In this document: positions 12,294 to 22,003 of the stretch, in pieces
Position numbering within the stretch: the stretch's first letter is position 1
How the letters are laid out: each line of letters opens with the position of its first letter
Assembly: GCA_019096065.1 (NCBI GenBank)
Contig: JAGUCH010000003.1
Location: 10,292,001-10,356,000 of the forward strand
Length of the DNA: 64,000 bases
Direction: 5' to 3'
Source: Paracyclopina nana
Lineage: Eukaryota; Arthropoda; Copepoda; Cyclopoida; Cyclopettidae
The notes under the pieces: model-generated
What the model was told of the DNA's origin: nothing
What the model saw: only the letters and a program-made list of their open reading frames with translations
Databases searched by the model: none
Position numbers and translations under genes: made by a program

Positions 12294-12758
12294 TCAGAAC
12301 CACTTGAAGATGGCTTTGAGGTACATCAATATCACAAGAAAGATGACACTGAAGAAGAAGACTTGCAAAAATCGGAACAAAACCTCGTGGGATTTTGACC
12401 ACAGTGGCTCATCGTCAATATCAGCACACCAGGGATTTACGTACATGGGAATGTCATCTTTGAACCTGAAGGTAAAAAATTATGATTAAAATTGCTTCCA
12501 TGCTTGTAATCCTATTGAGAACTCACGTGGACATGCCTCGTTCAGGGTCGAACATTTGCACAGCAAAAGTGGTACTTTGATGGCTAAACGATGAGGCTTG
12601 GTCTGGTACGATGAAATCAGTCAAGTAAACTGAGTAATCCTCCTTTTCTGGGTTCCATTGCACTGAAGTCAGCGACAGCTCTGAAATGAGTAATGTATGT
12701 TAGTAAGCTTAAGAAAAATCTATGCAACACTAATTTTGCTCTTACTTTTTTCCGACAT
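12294..12758 (-). CDS. Small single-pass membrane protein, unrecognised
   Basis: Three exons: 12758-12746 (13 bases: MSEK plus one base), 12680-12527 and 12465-12294, with matching phases, giving 112 residues. There is no signal peptide. A soluble N-terminal region with two short aromatic blocks (SVQWNPEKEDYSVYL and MYVNPWCADIDDEPLW) is followed by one hydrophobic helix (VFFFSVIFLVILMYL) close to the C-terminus, which ends KAIFKWF. This suggests a tail-anchored or single-pass protein of an intracellular membrane. I do not recognise the family. The model rests on good splice sites and phase agreement, including a very small first exon. Confidence 0.6.
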
Positions 12759-13628
12759 CTTCCAGCTTGGGCTGAGTTGAAGAAACTGAGTGAAAGGCTC
12801 TTCTCTCACCAGAGAAGAAAGCTGTGAAATTGGTGTAGTAGCAACTTCAGAGAGGAACGCAAGCTTCTCTCATTATGCAACGATCATCAGGAATTCGTAC
12901 TAGGATTTGATGCATTTACTGAGTAAAAGTACTCTAGCAATCAAGTTAAATCGCTTGAAGGCCTATTCTCATTTGTGATTCTCCAACTGGATAAGTGGGG
13001 CGCCTACACTTAGACCAACAGCTGACAAAACACTCTGATCAACAAACAAAACGATGTCCATGACCAACCATGGACTCTTTTAACTTCTTGATACTACAAT
13101 AGTTTGGCTATTATAGATCAAAACCCATTCTATTTTTGCGTCATGAAGTAAATATCTTTGATGGCACTAATTTGTTTGGATCTTTATTTCAAACTACTAC
13201 TCAAGTCACTAACATGCAGCAACTAGTTTTTTCTCAAGCTGTGTCAGTCGAAAATCCCAGCTGTTGCACTAAAAGGCCGCTGGGATCGCTCTACGTCATT
13301 GTTATTGTTATGATACTTATGCGGATACCCCTAGTGAAGGACAGTTGGTCCTAGTTTGGGTGTAAGTCAGTCATTAGTTGGTCTTGTTTTTGGGGCATCA
13401 TGAGTAGCTCATGTTCGGGGTTTGTTTTCAAAACTAGGTATAGTTATAGTAAAGGTAAAGTATAGAAAGCAATTGGCCAATGCCAGTGTATTCCTCAGTT
13501 GGTCCGTAAAAATAGTTGATCCAAATAGAAAATTGTGAGCACTTTAAATTAGACGTTGATGCAAACGTTTTGTTGAGAAAATGAGGATGCTTCAATACAA
13601 GACAAATGAGTGCATCAAAAAAAGCATA
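12759..13628. other. Intergenic region downstream of P450 no. 1
   Basis: About 0.9 kb between the end of the P450 and the start of the small membrane-protein gene on the same strand. It should carry the P450 3' UTR and the promoter of the small gene. A 72-codon + strand frame at 13136-13354 shows no resemblance to anything. Nothing else is recognised. Confidence 0.4.
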
Positions 13629-15778
13629 TCACAATATTGGCATGATTTTGAATTTGAACTGTTGTGGGGCCAAAGTGAGTCCTCCAATTGGGTCAAGACT
13701 TGGTAGCTCTTCAACTGCCTTGAAGCTGAAATGCTTCACCAAATTGGCCAGAAAAAGGAACACAGTTTGCCTGGCAATTTGCTCTCCCAGGCATTTTCTC
13801 TTCCCTAGAAAATGAAAGTAAAACCTTGATTATATTGTTGAATAAAGAGATTGGCTCACCATATCCAAAAGGCTGGAGCCACTCATCTGGCACAAAGCTT
13901 CCATTGTTAGGATCTAAAAATCTATCAGGCCTGAAATTTTGTGGGTCCTTCCAGTGTTGTGGGTCTCTATGCATTGCAAATAGACTCATTTGCACCTTTT
14001 GCCCAACTTTCAGGGGGAATCCTGCTACATTTACACTAGATGTGACTTCTCTTGGTGGACTAATTGGCAAAATGGAGGCCCATCTTTGCACCTTGAAAGA
14101 AAAAAACCACATTGAAATTTGGTCTTAAAGTAAGTTGTTAGTCAAATGTCTGGGAAAAGTCTCTTGACGTGAAACTCTGCTAAAACTGTGTTTGACATTT
14201 AACATTTAATTACAGCTTACAAAAGATGACTTTTTAGATTCTAAAAAAGAACTTCTTGTGACTAGACCAAATCAGCTTTTCTTAAACTCAGAAAAAATAG
14301 TATTTATGGAATAATTTTCTAATTACCTCGGAAATGAAAGCTTCAGTGAAAGGCATTTGCTTGAGGTGTTCAAAGCTCACTTCCTCAAAGCGCTGAGCTT
14401 CTTCCCTTATTTTCCCCTGCATTTCTTCATCTTGGATCATGAATAGGATGCAAAATGACAGAGTTTTTGACAATGTTCCTGAGCCACCAGTGAAGAAATC
14501 CAGCATGGAGATAACTAGTTGTTTTTGTGTGAAAAAATCTCCCCCCTTGCCCAATTGGTGTTGAAACAAATTCTTGTAGGTCACTTCATGCTCATCAGTG
14601 GGCTTAGCCACAATTTTCCACAGAAACTGGTGAAACTTCCCCATGTGCTCTTGCATGCCTTGGAAAATCCCCCTGAAATAGGGCAAATATCTGGCATAGG
14701 ACACTCCAACCAAAATAGTCAAAGATTCTTCCATTGTGAACGATTCAATGTGTGTAATCATCTCCTGGCTCCTTTTGTTCTCATAATCAAATCTTTCACC
14801 TTTTTTGAATAGAAAAATGGTATTACATAAACTGTAAATTATGAACTGAATATTTTTTGTGCTTACCAGCTGCCAATCTCCAAATAATGTTGAGGGTAGC
14901 AATGTCAAAAAAGTCCCTTCCATTGAAAACATGATGCTTGAAAAAAATGTACTCTTAGCAATGAACAAGGCAAGGAAGAAGCACCAACATTTTCCTACCT
15001 GCTTGTTGTCCAAGAAAGCTAAAAATAAGTTAAATTCATCCATTATCTGCTCTCCAAAAGGTTTGTAGCTGGATTGTATTTCTTTGAGAGCTTTGCTCAT
15101 GAATCTTCTCTGATCTCTCCACAATCTTCCATCAGCAAATATCACACCTACAAAACTCCTTCTGAATCATAGCACTTTAACAACATAGATTTAATTTTTT
15201 AACTTTTCAATTTTTATGTATAAAAAATGAGGTTGTTTTGTATTCAGGCCAAATCACACTTTATAAATGAGATTTGTTTGGCATTCTACAATCTTTTTTA
15301 CTAATATACCTTAAACAGAACATGAAGCTTGCAAAGAAAAAAAATTGTTATTGATCCCAAGTTTGGGCAAGGATCTGCTTACCCAATTGTTCGTTAAAAG
15401 CATAAAGCTCGATTAGGGCTGGCATTGAAGGCCTTGAAGTGGCCTCAGATTTCATGGAAAATTCTCTGATTTCATCAAAACCTGAGAGGATCACCCACGT
15501 GTCACTACCAAGTCCAACTGACATAATGTTGCCATAAATCTGACTCAACTTGGACATGGCCAAGTGGGGCTCTCTGAAGACATTTTTCCCTGTTTTCAGC
15601 AAGCTAACACAACTCCCCATCAGGGGTAAATTGAGGGGGCCTGCAAAAGTCAAATTACCTAAGGTTTCATAACTTACTTTTGAATTTTACCAGGAGGTTG
15701 CCAACCGAGCCATCTCTCCATGTTGTTGCGGAGAAAAAAGAGGAAAAATAGCACTGAGGATAATATAAAGGCTAACAT
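13629..15778 (-). CDS. Cytochrome P450, CYP2 clan (no. 1), complete
   Basis: Seven exons (reading down): 15778-15691, 15640-15383, 15147-14999, 14936-14867, 14799-14327, 14091-13860 and 13804-13629. Phases agree and the product is 481 residues. It has an N-terminal membrane anchor (MLAFILSSVLFFLFFL), a proline hinge (WQPPGPLNLPLMG), the C-helix WRDQRRF, an I-helix FFTGGSGTLSKTLSF, the K-helix ExxR in SEVQRW, FRPDRF, and the haem loop FGYGKRKCLG. All residues for haem binding and fold are present, so it should be an ER-bound monooxygenase; the substrate cannot be told. The first intron right after PPG is typical of microsomal P450s. A retrotransposon in the same orientation begins 181 bases upstream of the start codon and may alter its expression. 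Confidence 0.95.
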
Positions 15779-15959
15779 TTCTTCCAAAGTACATTCAATG
15801 ATTAATCAACAATTTTAGCGAGTTGGACACTCCTCTGAGGATCAAGTGTTACTACGTTAGATTGCGACAATTTTCACAATTAGCTTGCAAACGTAATCTC
15901 CAGTGCACAGTGGGATTATTTGCCGATTTCACGCGCACGGAAAAAAGTCGCGAAATCAA

Positions 15960-16154
15960 TGTAGGAGGTTCGTATAGACCCCCCGAGGATGACACGCGCG
16001 CCCGCGGGTAGCGATAGAAGAACTTGCTACTGAAACTAGTCGAGATGTTTACTCGAGTGCGTCCGTTTATTAACTGCCGTACAATTCGTTTCACCGGGAC
16101 GGGGCGCTCGCAGGCGCCCACAGAACACACCCGTATACCCGTGTTCCTGCTACA
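15960..16154 (-). repeat. 3' LTR of the retrotransposon
   Basis: This 195-base repeat appears the same as 26115-26309. On the - strand it contains AATAAA at 16066-16071, the likely poly(A) signal. As the 3' LTR it faces P450 no. 1, whose start codon is 181 bases beyond its end. Confidence 0.95.
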
Positions 16155-16166
16155 ACTTCCCCCTAC
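16155..16166 (-). other. Polypurine tract of the retrotransposon
   Basis: On the - strand the bases just before the 3' LTR read AGTAGGGGGAAG followed by T, a purine run next to the LTR edge. This is where second-strand priming is expected. Position and composition fit; function is inferred. Confidence 0.7.
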
Positions 16167-16678
16167 TGAAGGGTTGTCGTGTCCTCACGACGGGGGCCCA
16201 CGGTCCGTTGTCTGGGCGTAGCAGGCCGAACCGGGGAGATCGGTGGGGCCGGTGAAACCGCGACTTCCGGGAACGGCTTGAGCGGAGTGGACGTGGCAGA
16301 GGGCACCGTAGGCACTGTAGCTGCCGGTAGCACGGTCATCAGGTAATTGTGCATTGACTCGTTTTGCCGGGCCAGCACGTCCACCTGGGCCTGCAGGTTT
16401 TTGTAGACCGAGTCCTGTTCTTGGGAGAGGGCCTCTCGCAGCCGCTGGCGAAATCCACGTCTAGTGCGGGGCGCGGCCTCATCCTCTTCCACGCCCGCGG
16501 CGCCGGCTGCGGCCGTCGCATACTTGGGAGGTGCGTCCTCCTCGTCGTCGTTGTCATCGTCGGAGCTGCCCAGGTTGGCCAGGCGGAATGCTTGGGTGGT
16601 CCCACCCCCGGGGTGGCGGCGTCCTCGGCGAGAGGGCCGTTCATCATCGCTGTCGCCCCCGGGGAACAGGATCTGATC
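16163..16678 (-). CDS. 171-codon ORF in frame after the envelope stop (cytoplasmic-tail extension?)
   Basis: Directly after the TAG that ends env (16681-16679) the same frame stays open for 171 codons to a stop at 16163. The encoded stretch is acidic (SSDDDNDDEEDAPP), then basic (RTRRGFRQRL), then helical and Gln-rich (SQEQDSVYKNLQAQVDVLARQ), and ends in a Pro/Val-rich tail. It has no hydrophobic segment. If the amber codon is suppressed or is a recent mutation, this is the inner tail of the envelope protein. Otherwise it could start at the internal Met (16492) as a separate small protein. I recognise no family. Confidence 0.55.
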   Translation of the reverse strand, partial: DQILFPGGDSDDERPSRRGRRHPGGGTTQAFRLANLGSSDDDNDDEEDAPPKYATAAAGAAGVEEDEAAPRTRRGFRQRLREALSQEQDSVYKNLQAQVDVLARQNESMHNYLMTVLPAATVPTVPSATSTPLKPFPEVAVSPAPPISPVRPATPRQRTVGPRREDTTTLQ

Positions 16679-18643
16679 CTACCCTAGGTTGGTCACCATC
16701 CTCCACGGCATCTCCACCATCAGGAACGCCGTGTGCCAGATTGCCAACAACATCCACCACCCGAAGCCGCGTCGTCGGTAGAGGATGATCATACGGAGTA
16801 GGGCTCCCAGGATCAACTTCAGGAGGCCCACGGTGATGAGGAACCCAGTGAAGTACGAGTAGTACTTCCCCACCGAACTGAAGAAGGGAATGATCGCACT
16901 CCCCACGTGGTCCACCATTTGGTCAATGTCCTCCTGGGACCAGAAGGTGGTAGAGCGGCTACCCGTAATCAGGGAGTTGTGGAGGACGTTGCTGGTGATC
17001 GTGTTGACCACCGCCTCCCGGCTGCTGAAGAGGTGGAGGTACAAAATGTGGTTGGCCCGTTGCTCCGCAGAGAACACGCCACCACCCAATCCGCGGCTAA
17101 TGTCGTACTGATGGCTGCGCGGAGCGGCGTCGGACATCGGATTGAGCTGGGATGGAGCGATGCAAGCGTGGATCTGGGGCGTGGCGCACATCCATTGATT
17201 GTGTATGCGCCACTTGATGGGCGTGATCGAGTCGCACGGGACCACGCTCGGCCGGTCGGTCAAGATAAACGACAGCGGGTCCGCAAACCGGGTCTCGTTG
17301 TTGACCAGCACGGGGATTTCCTGGGTGCAATTGTCGATGGACCGGGTGACCGCCTGTACAGGGTAGCAGGACGTCACGTAGGCCACGGCCCCCGCCCTCG
17401 TGACGAGATGGCCGGGTCCGTGGCTGTCCAGGGTGGCGTATGACGATGATCCGGAGGCCATGCTCTGCAACTTGGAGTGTAAGATTGCGCGCTCATTTTT
17501 GCAAATCAGTTCTTGTAAGAATTTAAACCGATCCTGAATGTGCAGCGCATGTTGTGAGTGTACAAACGCGAGCTGCGTCTGGATGTTCGCTCCGTCCATG
17601 TCCTCTGGGTGCAGGTACTTGGCTTGCAGGGGCCCTTCCCCGGGCCCCACCAAGAGGATGGCAAAGTCCCTCAGCTGGGTGGTGAACAGCTTCCGCTGAC
17701 ACATGGATTGTACTCCTTTGAGGACGAACCCCGCGAACCTTGACTCCTCCTCATGGGCTAGCAGGAGGAGATCGCCAAGATGTCCAGCTCCTCCCATGAG
17801 GCTGGTGGCGTTCCGGTGAGGATAGAGCACGGCAGGCCCTCGATACACCTCACTAAGCTCGTCCTCGCAGCGAGGTGACTTCCGCTTGGGCCACACAATA
17901 GTACCTTCCGCATCGTCTTGCACGATGAGGTCCTGGAAATTCGCCGTCAAGTGGTTGGAGAACACCACCCGCCCGTTGGCCGTATTCAGCTTCCCGTAAA
18001 TTGGCTCTACCAGCGCATGGATGGTGGTGGTCTCGTATGATTTGTAGAACGTGACACCTCCGCTGGTGAAAGTGGTGGTGGTGCACTTGTGGTCCTTATC
18101 CAATCCTCCTTTGGAGAAATAAGAGAGCGAGGTCGGATTATTGAGAGCTACCTCCACCTTCTTGTTCTCCACTATCAGGTAATGCTTCTCCGCGGCCTCC
18201 CGACACGCTTGTGGGGTTACCAAGTAGGGCCGGTTGACATCAGTCATTTGACTGCCATAACTGATGCTATCGTATCCACATCTTGTCACTTGTCGGGACA
18301 AATGCACCCTGCACCGGAAGGCCTTGATCGAGAGGGTCGACGCGGTCTGGAGCACCTGGACTGTGATATTGACGGGGGCCTGATATGCGCTCCGAATGTC
18401 CTCGCAGAGCTCTGGCTGACTCAGGTCGATGGCTTCGTGGATGGCATCGGGGTGCGCGCAGTCGTAGGTGGTGAATGACGTGACCTTTGCGTCCGGGGTG
18501 TAAAGATCAGCGACGCGGCTCCGGGGTGACGTCCCCGGGACCACGGCCGCCTGGGCCAGTTCACTGAACAGGATCCAGTAGGCATACACAAAGAAGGCCA
18601 TCAAGTACATAGAGGGCCAAAGAAAGCAGCTTACTGGCGTCAT
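16679..18643 (-). CDS. env: Envelope glycoprotein of the retrotransposon, chuvirus-glycoprotein-like
   Basis: An uninterrupted 654-codon frame. A hydrophobic signal segment (MYLMAFFVYAYWILF) is followed by a large cysteine-bearing ectodomain with several N-glycosylation sites (such as NIT, NAT, NCT and NET). A membrane anchor lies near residues 595-621 (FLITVGLLKLILGALL) followed by RRR, and a second hydrophobic stretch sits before the stop. The N-terminal pattern (YDCAHPD, then IKAFRCRVHLSRQVTRCGYD) resembles glycoproteins of chuvirus-like negative-strand RNA viruses, a class known to have been captured by arthropod LTR elements; this is from memory, not alignment. A basic KRK site near the middle might be a cleavage site. 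Its presence makes the element retrovirus-like. The frame ends in an amber codon with an open tail behind it. Confidence 0.75.
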   Translation of the reverse strand: MTPVSCFLWPSMYLMAFFVYAYWILFSELAQAAVVPGTSPRSRVADLYTPDAKVTSFTTYDCAHPDAIHEAIDLSQPELCEDIRSAYQAPVNITVQVLQTASTLSIKAFRCRVHLSRQVTRCGYDSISYGSQMTDVNRPYLVTPQACREAAEKHYLIVENKKVEVALNNPTSLSYFSKGGLDKDHKCTTTTFTSGGVTFYKSYETTTIHALVEPIYGKLNTANGRVVFSNHLTANFQDLIVQDDAEGTIVWPKRKSPRCEDELSEVYRGPAVLYPHRNATSLMGGAGHLGDLLLLAHEEESRFAGFVLKGVQSMCQRKLFTTQLRDFAILLVGPGEGPLQAKYLHPEDMDGANIQTQLAFVHSQHALHIQDRFKFLQELICKNERAILHSKLQSMASGSSSYATLDSHGPGHLVTRAGAVAYVTSCYPVQAVTRSIDNCTQEIPVLVNNETRFADPLSFILTDRPSVVPCDSITPIKWRIHNQWMCATPQIHACIAPSQLNPMSDAAPRSHQYDISRGLGGGVFSAEQRANHILYLHLFSSREAVVNTITSNVLHNSLITGSRSTTFWSQEDIDQMVDHVGSAIIPFFSSVGKYYSYFTGFLITVGLLKLILGALLRMIILYRRRGFGWWMLLAIWHTAFLMVEMPWRMVTNLG

Positions 18644-18855
18644 GATTTGTTGATTTGTGGGTTATGAGTTTGTATGGTCGCAAATTAGATTAGCACTGGT
18701 ACTCAGAACTGGAAGAGAGGAATAGTAAATTATTGAGCTGTCATAATTTTGCGGCCAGAATGCGAAAGTTTTGAAGTTTTACTGTTTTTGCTGTTTTTGC
18801 GTGCGCGCGTGTTGCCACCCCCCCAAACTTTTGTATGAGGGCAGCAATATGCGCA

Positions 18856-19917
18856 TTAATCAAATACATTATCAGAATTCGGTGTTGATATGGTAGAATT
18901 TTGCCCTTGTGATGATGATGATGATGTTTGTGATCGCGACGCTTCTGGGATGGTTGATGGTATTGACGGTCTTATTGGTGGTGGCCGCGGTTCTAGCGGT
19001 GGCAGCAGATACCTCGTTGTTTCAGGCAGAGCTTGTGCGGTTGGTGCTTGTTGCAGGGGCAGCAGTGCATCGTCGCGACTTGCTTGCTTGTCGCCGCTTC
19101 TCGTTCTGGAGCGCGAGGTCTCTGCGAGCTTGTCTTGGCCTCCTAATATTTGCTGTGAATATTCCTGCAACATTTCTGCTGCCGTTCTTCTTTTCCTCGG
19201 TGGTGGCCGAGGTGTTGGTGATGGCGGCGGCGAGTTGTGGCCGTAATCATCGGGTGAGATTTGGTCCTGCTGCTCACCTTCATTCGGAGGGGTGTCATTA
19301 TCGTCCTGTGACATGTGTTCAAACATGGTGCAGTCATATTCTGGAATGGTTGGATCGTCGTTGAATGGCGGAATAGTGTCATCCTTCGCATGTGGGAATC
19401 CATATTCGCGATCCGTTGGTGCTACTGCATATTCGAACGCATGTGTAGTTTCGCTGGGCTGTTCATCGGAGGCTGGGTCGGGGGCGTGCATATGCTCCGC
19501 AGATTCATCTCCCGGCATGTCGAAGTCCATGTTTTCCGTGGGAGGCGATGTGATGGTCTCGGCTTGTGGATCTGACGGTTCGATGTACCGTTTCAGTCGG
19601 TCCACGGAGACAACCTGCTTCTTGGTTAGCGGCCATGATGGGTCTGGCGAGATTTCGTACGTGAGCTCGTTGATTCTTTTCTCGATGGTCCAAGGGCCGG
19701 TCCAGAAAGTTTGCAACTTTTTGGATATTGACCGCACGACCCTTGGCGTGAACAGCCACACTTTCTGGCCTGGGGAGAAGGCTTGCTTATCCATATGATA
19801 GGCCCGTCTTTGCCGTTCAATGGATGCAGAAATGTTCTTGCGAGCCCACTCATGCGCGAGTTGTATCCGTTCCCGCAGCTGCTTGGCGAAACGGCCAGCT
19901 TCGGTTGCCTTATGCAC
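18856..19917 (-). CDS. pol: Integrase C-terminal module (GPY/F) with long disordered tail
   Basis: 353 codons. The first part continues integrase (IERQRRAYHMDKQAFSPGQK), then the GPY/F-type module (LQTFWTGPWTIEKRINELTYEI), which binds DNA or helps target insertion in Ty3/Gypsy elements. After about residue 110 comes a tail of about 240 residues rich in Pro, Asp, Ser and Gln, with a basic PPRKRR that could be a nuclear-localisation signal. Such a long tail is unusual. The upstream integrase core is in another frame: the change lies near a run of five G (19924-19935). 213 bases separate its stop from the env start. Confidence 0.8.
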   Translation of the reverse strand: MHKATEAGRFAKQLRERIQLAHEWARKNISASIERQRRAYHMDKQAFSPGQKVWLFTPRVVRSISKKLQTFWTGPWTIEKRINELTYEISPDPSWPLTKKQVVSVDRLKRYIEPSDPQAETITSPPTENMDFDMPGDESAEHMHAPDPASDEQPSETTHAFEYAVAPTDREYGFPHAKDDTIPPFNDDPTIPEYDCTMFEHMSQDDNDTPPNEGEQQDQISPDDYGHNSPPPSPTPRPPPRKRRTAAEMLQEYSQQILGGQDKLAETSRSRTRSGDKQASRDDALLPLQQAPTAQALPETTRYLLPPLEPRPPPIRPSIPSTIPEASRSQTSSSSSQGQNSTISTPNSDNVFD

Positions 19918-20189
19918 TGCCGGCCCCCAAAGATGAGATCGAGGTTGGTGGTAGGTTGCCTGCCGAACACCATTTCATAGGGAGCCAGCCCCGTGGATCG
20001 ATTCTTTGTGGTACGCAAGATGAATAATGCAAACGGCACTACTTCGGCCCATTTAGAATAGTGTCCCTTGATCATCTTACGTATGAGCTCGTTAAGGTCA
20101 CGGTGGGCCCGCTCTACTGGGTTGCTCTTTGGGTTGTATGACGGCGTGGTGGTGGCCTTGATGCCTAAAGCCGAGCATACTTCCCTCAT
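19626..20189 (-). CDS. pol: Integrase core, second part (frame-shifted piece of pol)
   Basis: The upstream part of this frame already reads HTDQGTHFTAHLM (the second catalytic Asp, near 20215). It is followed by SYNPKSNPVERAHRDL (the catalytic Glu) and a core typical of Gypsy integrases (PFALFILRTTKNRSTGLAPYEMVFGRQP). Useful homology ends near 19930, where the module at 18856-19917 takes over in another frame. The rest of this ORF is out-of-frame sequence. It joins the preceding pol piece by a -1 change near 20240-20260. Confidence 0.8.
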   Translation of the reverse strand: MREVCSALGIKATTTPSYNPKSNPVERAHRDLNELIRKMIKGHYSKWAEVVPFALFILRTTKNRSTGLAPYEMVFGRQPTTNLDLIFGGRQCIRQPKLAVSPSSCGNGYNSRMSGLARTFLHPLNGKDGPIIWISKPSPQARKCGCSRQGSCGQYPKSCKLSGPALGPSRKESTSSRTKSRQTHHGR

Positions 20190-22003
20190 GAGGTGTGCTG
20201 TGAAGTGAGTACCTTGGTCGGTGTGCAGGCGCTCCGGCAGTCCAAAACGGGGATGATTTCCGTCGTGAGGAATAGTACCGCTGTCTCGGCATCATTGGAT
20301 CGGCATGGGAAGGCTTGGATCCACTTACTGCACACACACTTGGCCGTGAATAGGTACCGGTGCTGGTTAGACGTGGGCTTGAACGGGCCCACATAGTCAA
20401 GGCTGAGCACCTGGAACGGAAATCCAGCATGGCGTGGTACCAGGGTGTGCCGCTGATCCGAGGTTGCGGGTTTAGATTTCTGACACAGCAAGCAGGACTT
20501 TACGACCTCATCGGCCACTCTAGCCATGTTTGGGAAGTAGAAGTGTTGAGCTGCCCGATGGATCAGGTTGTCTCGACCCTGGTGTCCCATGGTTTCGTGC
20601 ACGTGCCTCAGACTGGCCTCCTCCCACTTGCGAGGTACGATGAGCCGAGTCGAGGGCCGGCCTTGCGGGTCACGCAGCCGGAGAGCTCCTTGCTGGTCCA
20701 GGCATAGGCTGTTGAATTGTTCCATGAGTACCCGCCCTCGGGCGGAGGCAGCATCGAGGTGGGCTCTGGAGGGAGCTTGCTGGAGTTTGACCAATTGGCG
20801 CAGCGTCACCAGGTCGTCATCCTCCTCCTGAGCTTCGGCCCATAACTCCGGTTTGGTGGGAATGAGCTTCAGGCTGGCCACGCGGAAGAAGTCGTCATCG
20901 GAAACTTCAGCGCTAATGTGGTCTCCTGCTTGGTCCAAATGAGGCGCCCGACTGAGGGAATCGGCATTGCCGTGCTTGGTGCCTGCCCGATGGACGACCT
21001 CGAAGTCGTAGTTGGAGATGGTGTCGAGCCACCTGGCCAACATGCCCGTCGGAGCCTCCATGGAGCGAATCCATAGCAGAGCCCGGTGGTCGGTCCGGAG
21101 GATGAACCTTCGATGCTGCAAGTAGTATTTGAATTGCTTGATGAAGATAATAACAGCGACCAGCTCTCCCTGGTTGGCGGAATAATTGCTCTGGGCCGAG
21201 GTCAACTTCTTTGCTCCGTACAAGATGACTCGCTCCTTGCCTCTCTGCACCTGGGACAAGACCGCCCCTACTGCCCTGTTCTCTTGGGAGAAGTCGGTGT
21301 CCAAGATGAACGGGTTTGGGGACGCGAAGTCGGGATACGCAAGGACCGGGGCCGACACGAGCCGCCTTTTGATCTCCTCGAAAGCATCACGATACTCCTG
21401 CGACGGTTCGAAGGTCTGAGTATCAGAAGTCCCATCATCCTTGGATAGCCGGGCAGTTAGTGGCGCGGCGATGTGTTGGTATTTCTCGATGAAGGCCCGG
21501 TAGTAATTGGCCTTGCCCATGAAGATGCGAAGGAGTTTGCGAGTGTTGGGTAGCGGCCACTTGCGAATGAGATCTATGTAAGCTGGCATGACTTCCAGCC
21601 CTTTCGGGGTGACAACATGCCCGAGGTAAGTCACCCTGGTCTGGAAGAGGTGGCACTTGGTGGGCTTGAGCAACAGGCCTGCCTTCTGATGGGCCTGGAG
21701 GACGATCTTGAGGTTTTGCAAGTGCGAATCGAAATCGGGGGAGTGAACCAAGCAGTCGTCCAGGTAGGGCAGGGCCACGTTCCATGGCACGCCCTCTAAT
21801 ACCAGGCGGTTCAAGCGGCTGTATGTCTTAGGGGCATTCGTGAGCCCGAAAGGCATCTTCAAGAAGGCATACGAGCCATCCCCAGTGGAGAACGTAGTCT
21901 TCTCCACGTCCTCAGCGCGAATCGGCACTACGTTGAAGGCTCCCACCGCGTCCAGGGTGGAGAACACGGTGGAGCGGGCTAGCCGGCTCAGGTTGTCCCT
22001 CAC
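20186..22003 (-). CDS. pol: Pol: reverse transcriptase palm/thumb, RNase H, integrase N-terminus
   Basis: 605 codons. RT has FSTLDAVGAF (first catalytic Asp), LKMPFGLTNAPKTYSRL, the active-site box LPYLDDCLVHS and VTYLGHVVTPKGL. RNase H begins at FILDTDFSQ and includes ANQGELVAVI and LRTDHRALLWI. The integrase zinc-binding module HETMGHQ...CLLCQ is followed by the first core Asp in LSLDYVGPF. Motifs and order match Ty3/Gypsy. The frame is lost shortly before its end (about 20250), and integrase continues in the next frame. RT fingers are in the preceding frame, with the change at about 22000-22040 beside a CCCC run. Confidence 0.92.
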   Translation of the reverse strand: MRDNLSRLARSTVFSTLDAVGAFNVVPIRAEDVEKTTFSTGDGSYAFLKMPFGLTNAPKTYSRLNRLVLEGVPWNVALPYLDDCLVHSPDFDSHLQNLKIVLQAHQKAGLLLKPTKCHLFQTRVTYLGHVVTPKGLEVMPAYIDLIRKWPLPNTRKLLRIFMGKANYYRAFIEKYQHIAAPLTARLSKDDGTSDTQTFEPSQEYRDAFEEIKRRLVSAPVLAYPDFASPNPFILDTDFSQENRAVGAVLSQVQRGKERVILYGAKKLTSAQSNYSANQGELVAVIIFIKQFKYYLQHRRFILRTDHRALLWIRSMEAPTGMLARWLDTISNYDFEVVHRAGTKHGNADSLSRAPHLDQAGDHISAEVSDDDFFRVASLKLIPTKPELWAEAQEEDDDLVTLRQLVKLQQAPSRAHLDAASARGRVLMEQFNSLCLDQQGALRLRDPQGRPSTRLIVPRKWEEASLRHVHETMGHQGRDNLIHRAAQHFYFPNMARVADEVVKSCLLCQKSKPATSDQRHTLVPRHAGFPFQVLSLDYVGPFKPTSNQHRYLFTAKCVCSKWIQAFPCRSNDAETAVLFLTTEIIPVLDCRSACTPTKVLTSQHTS

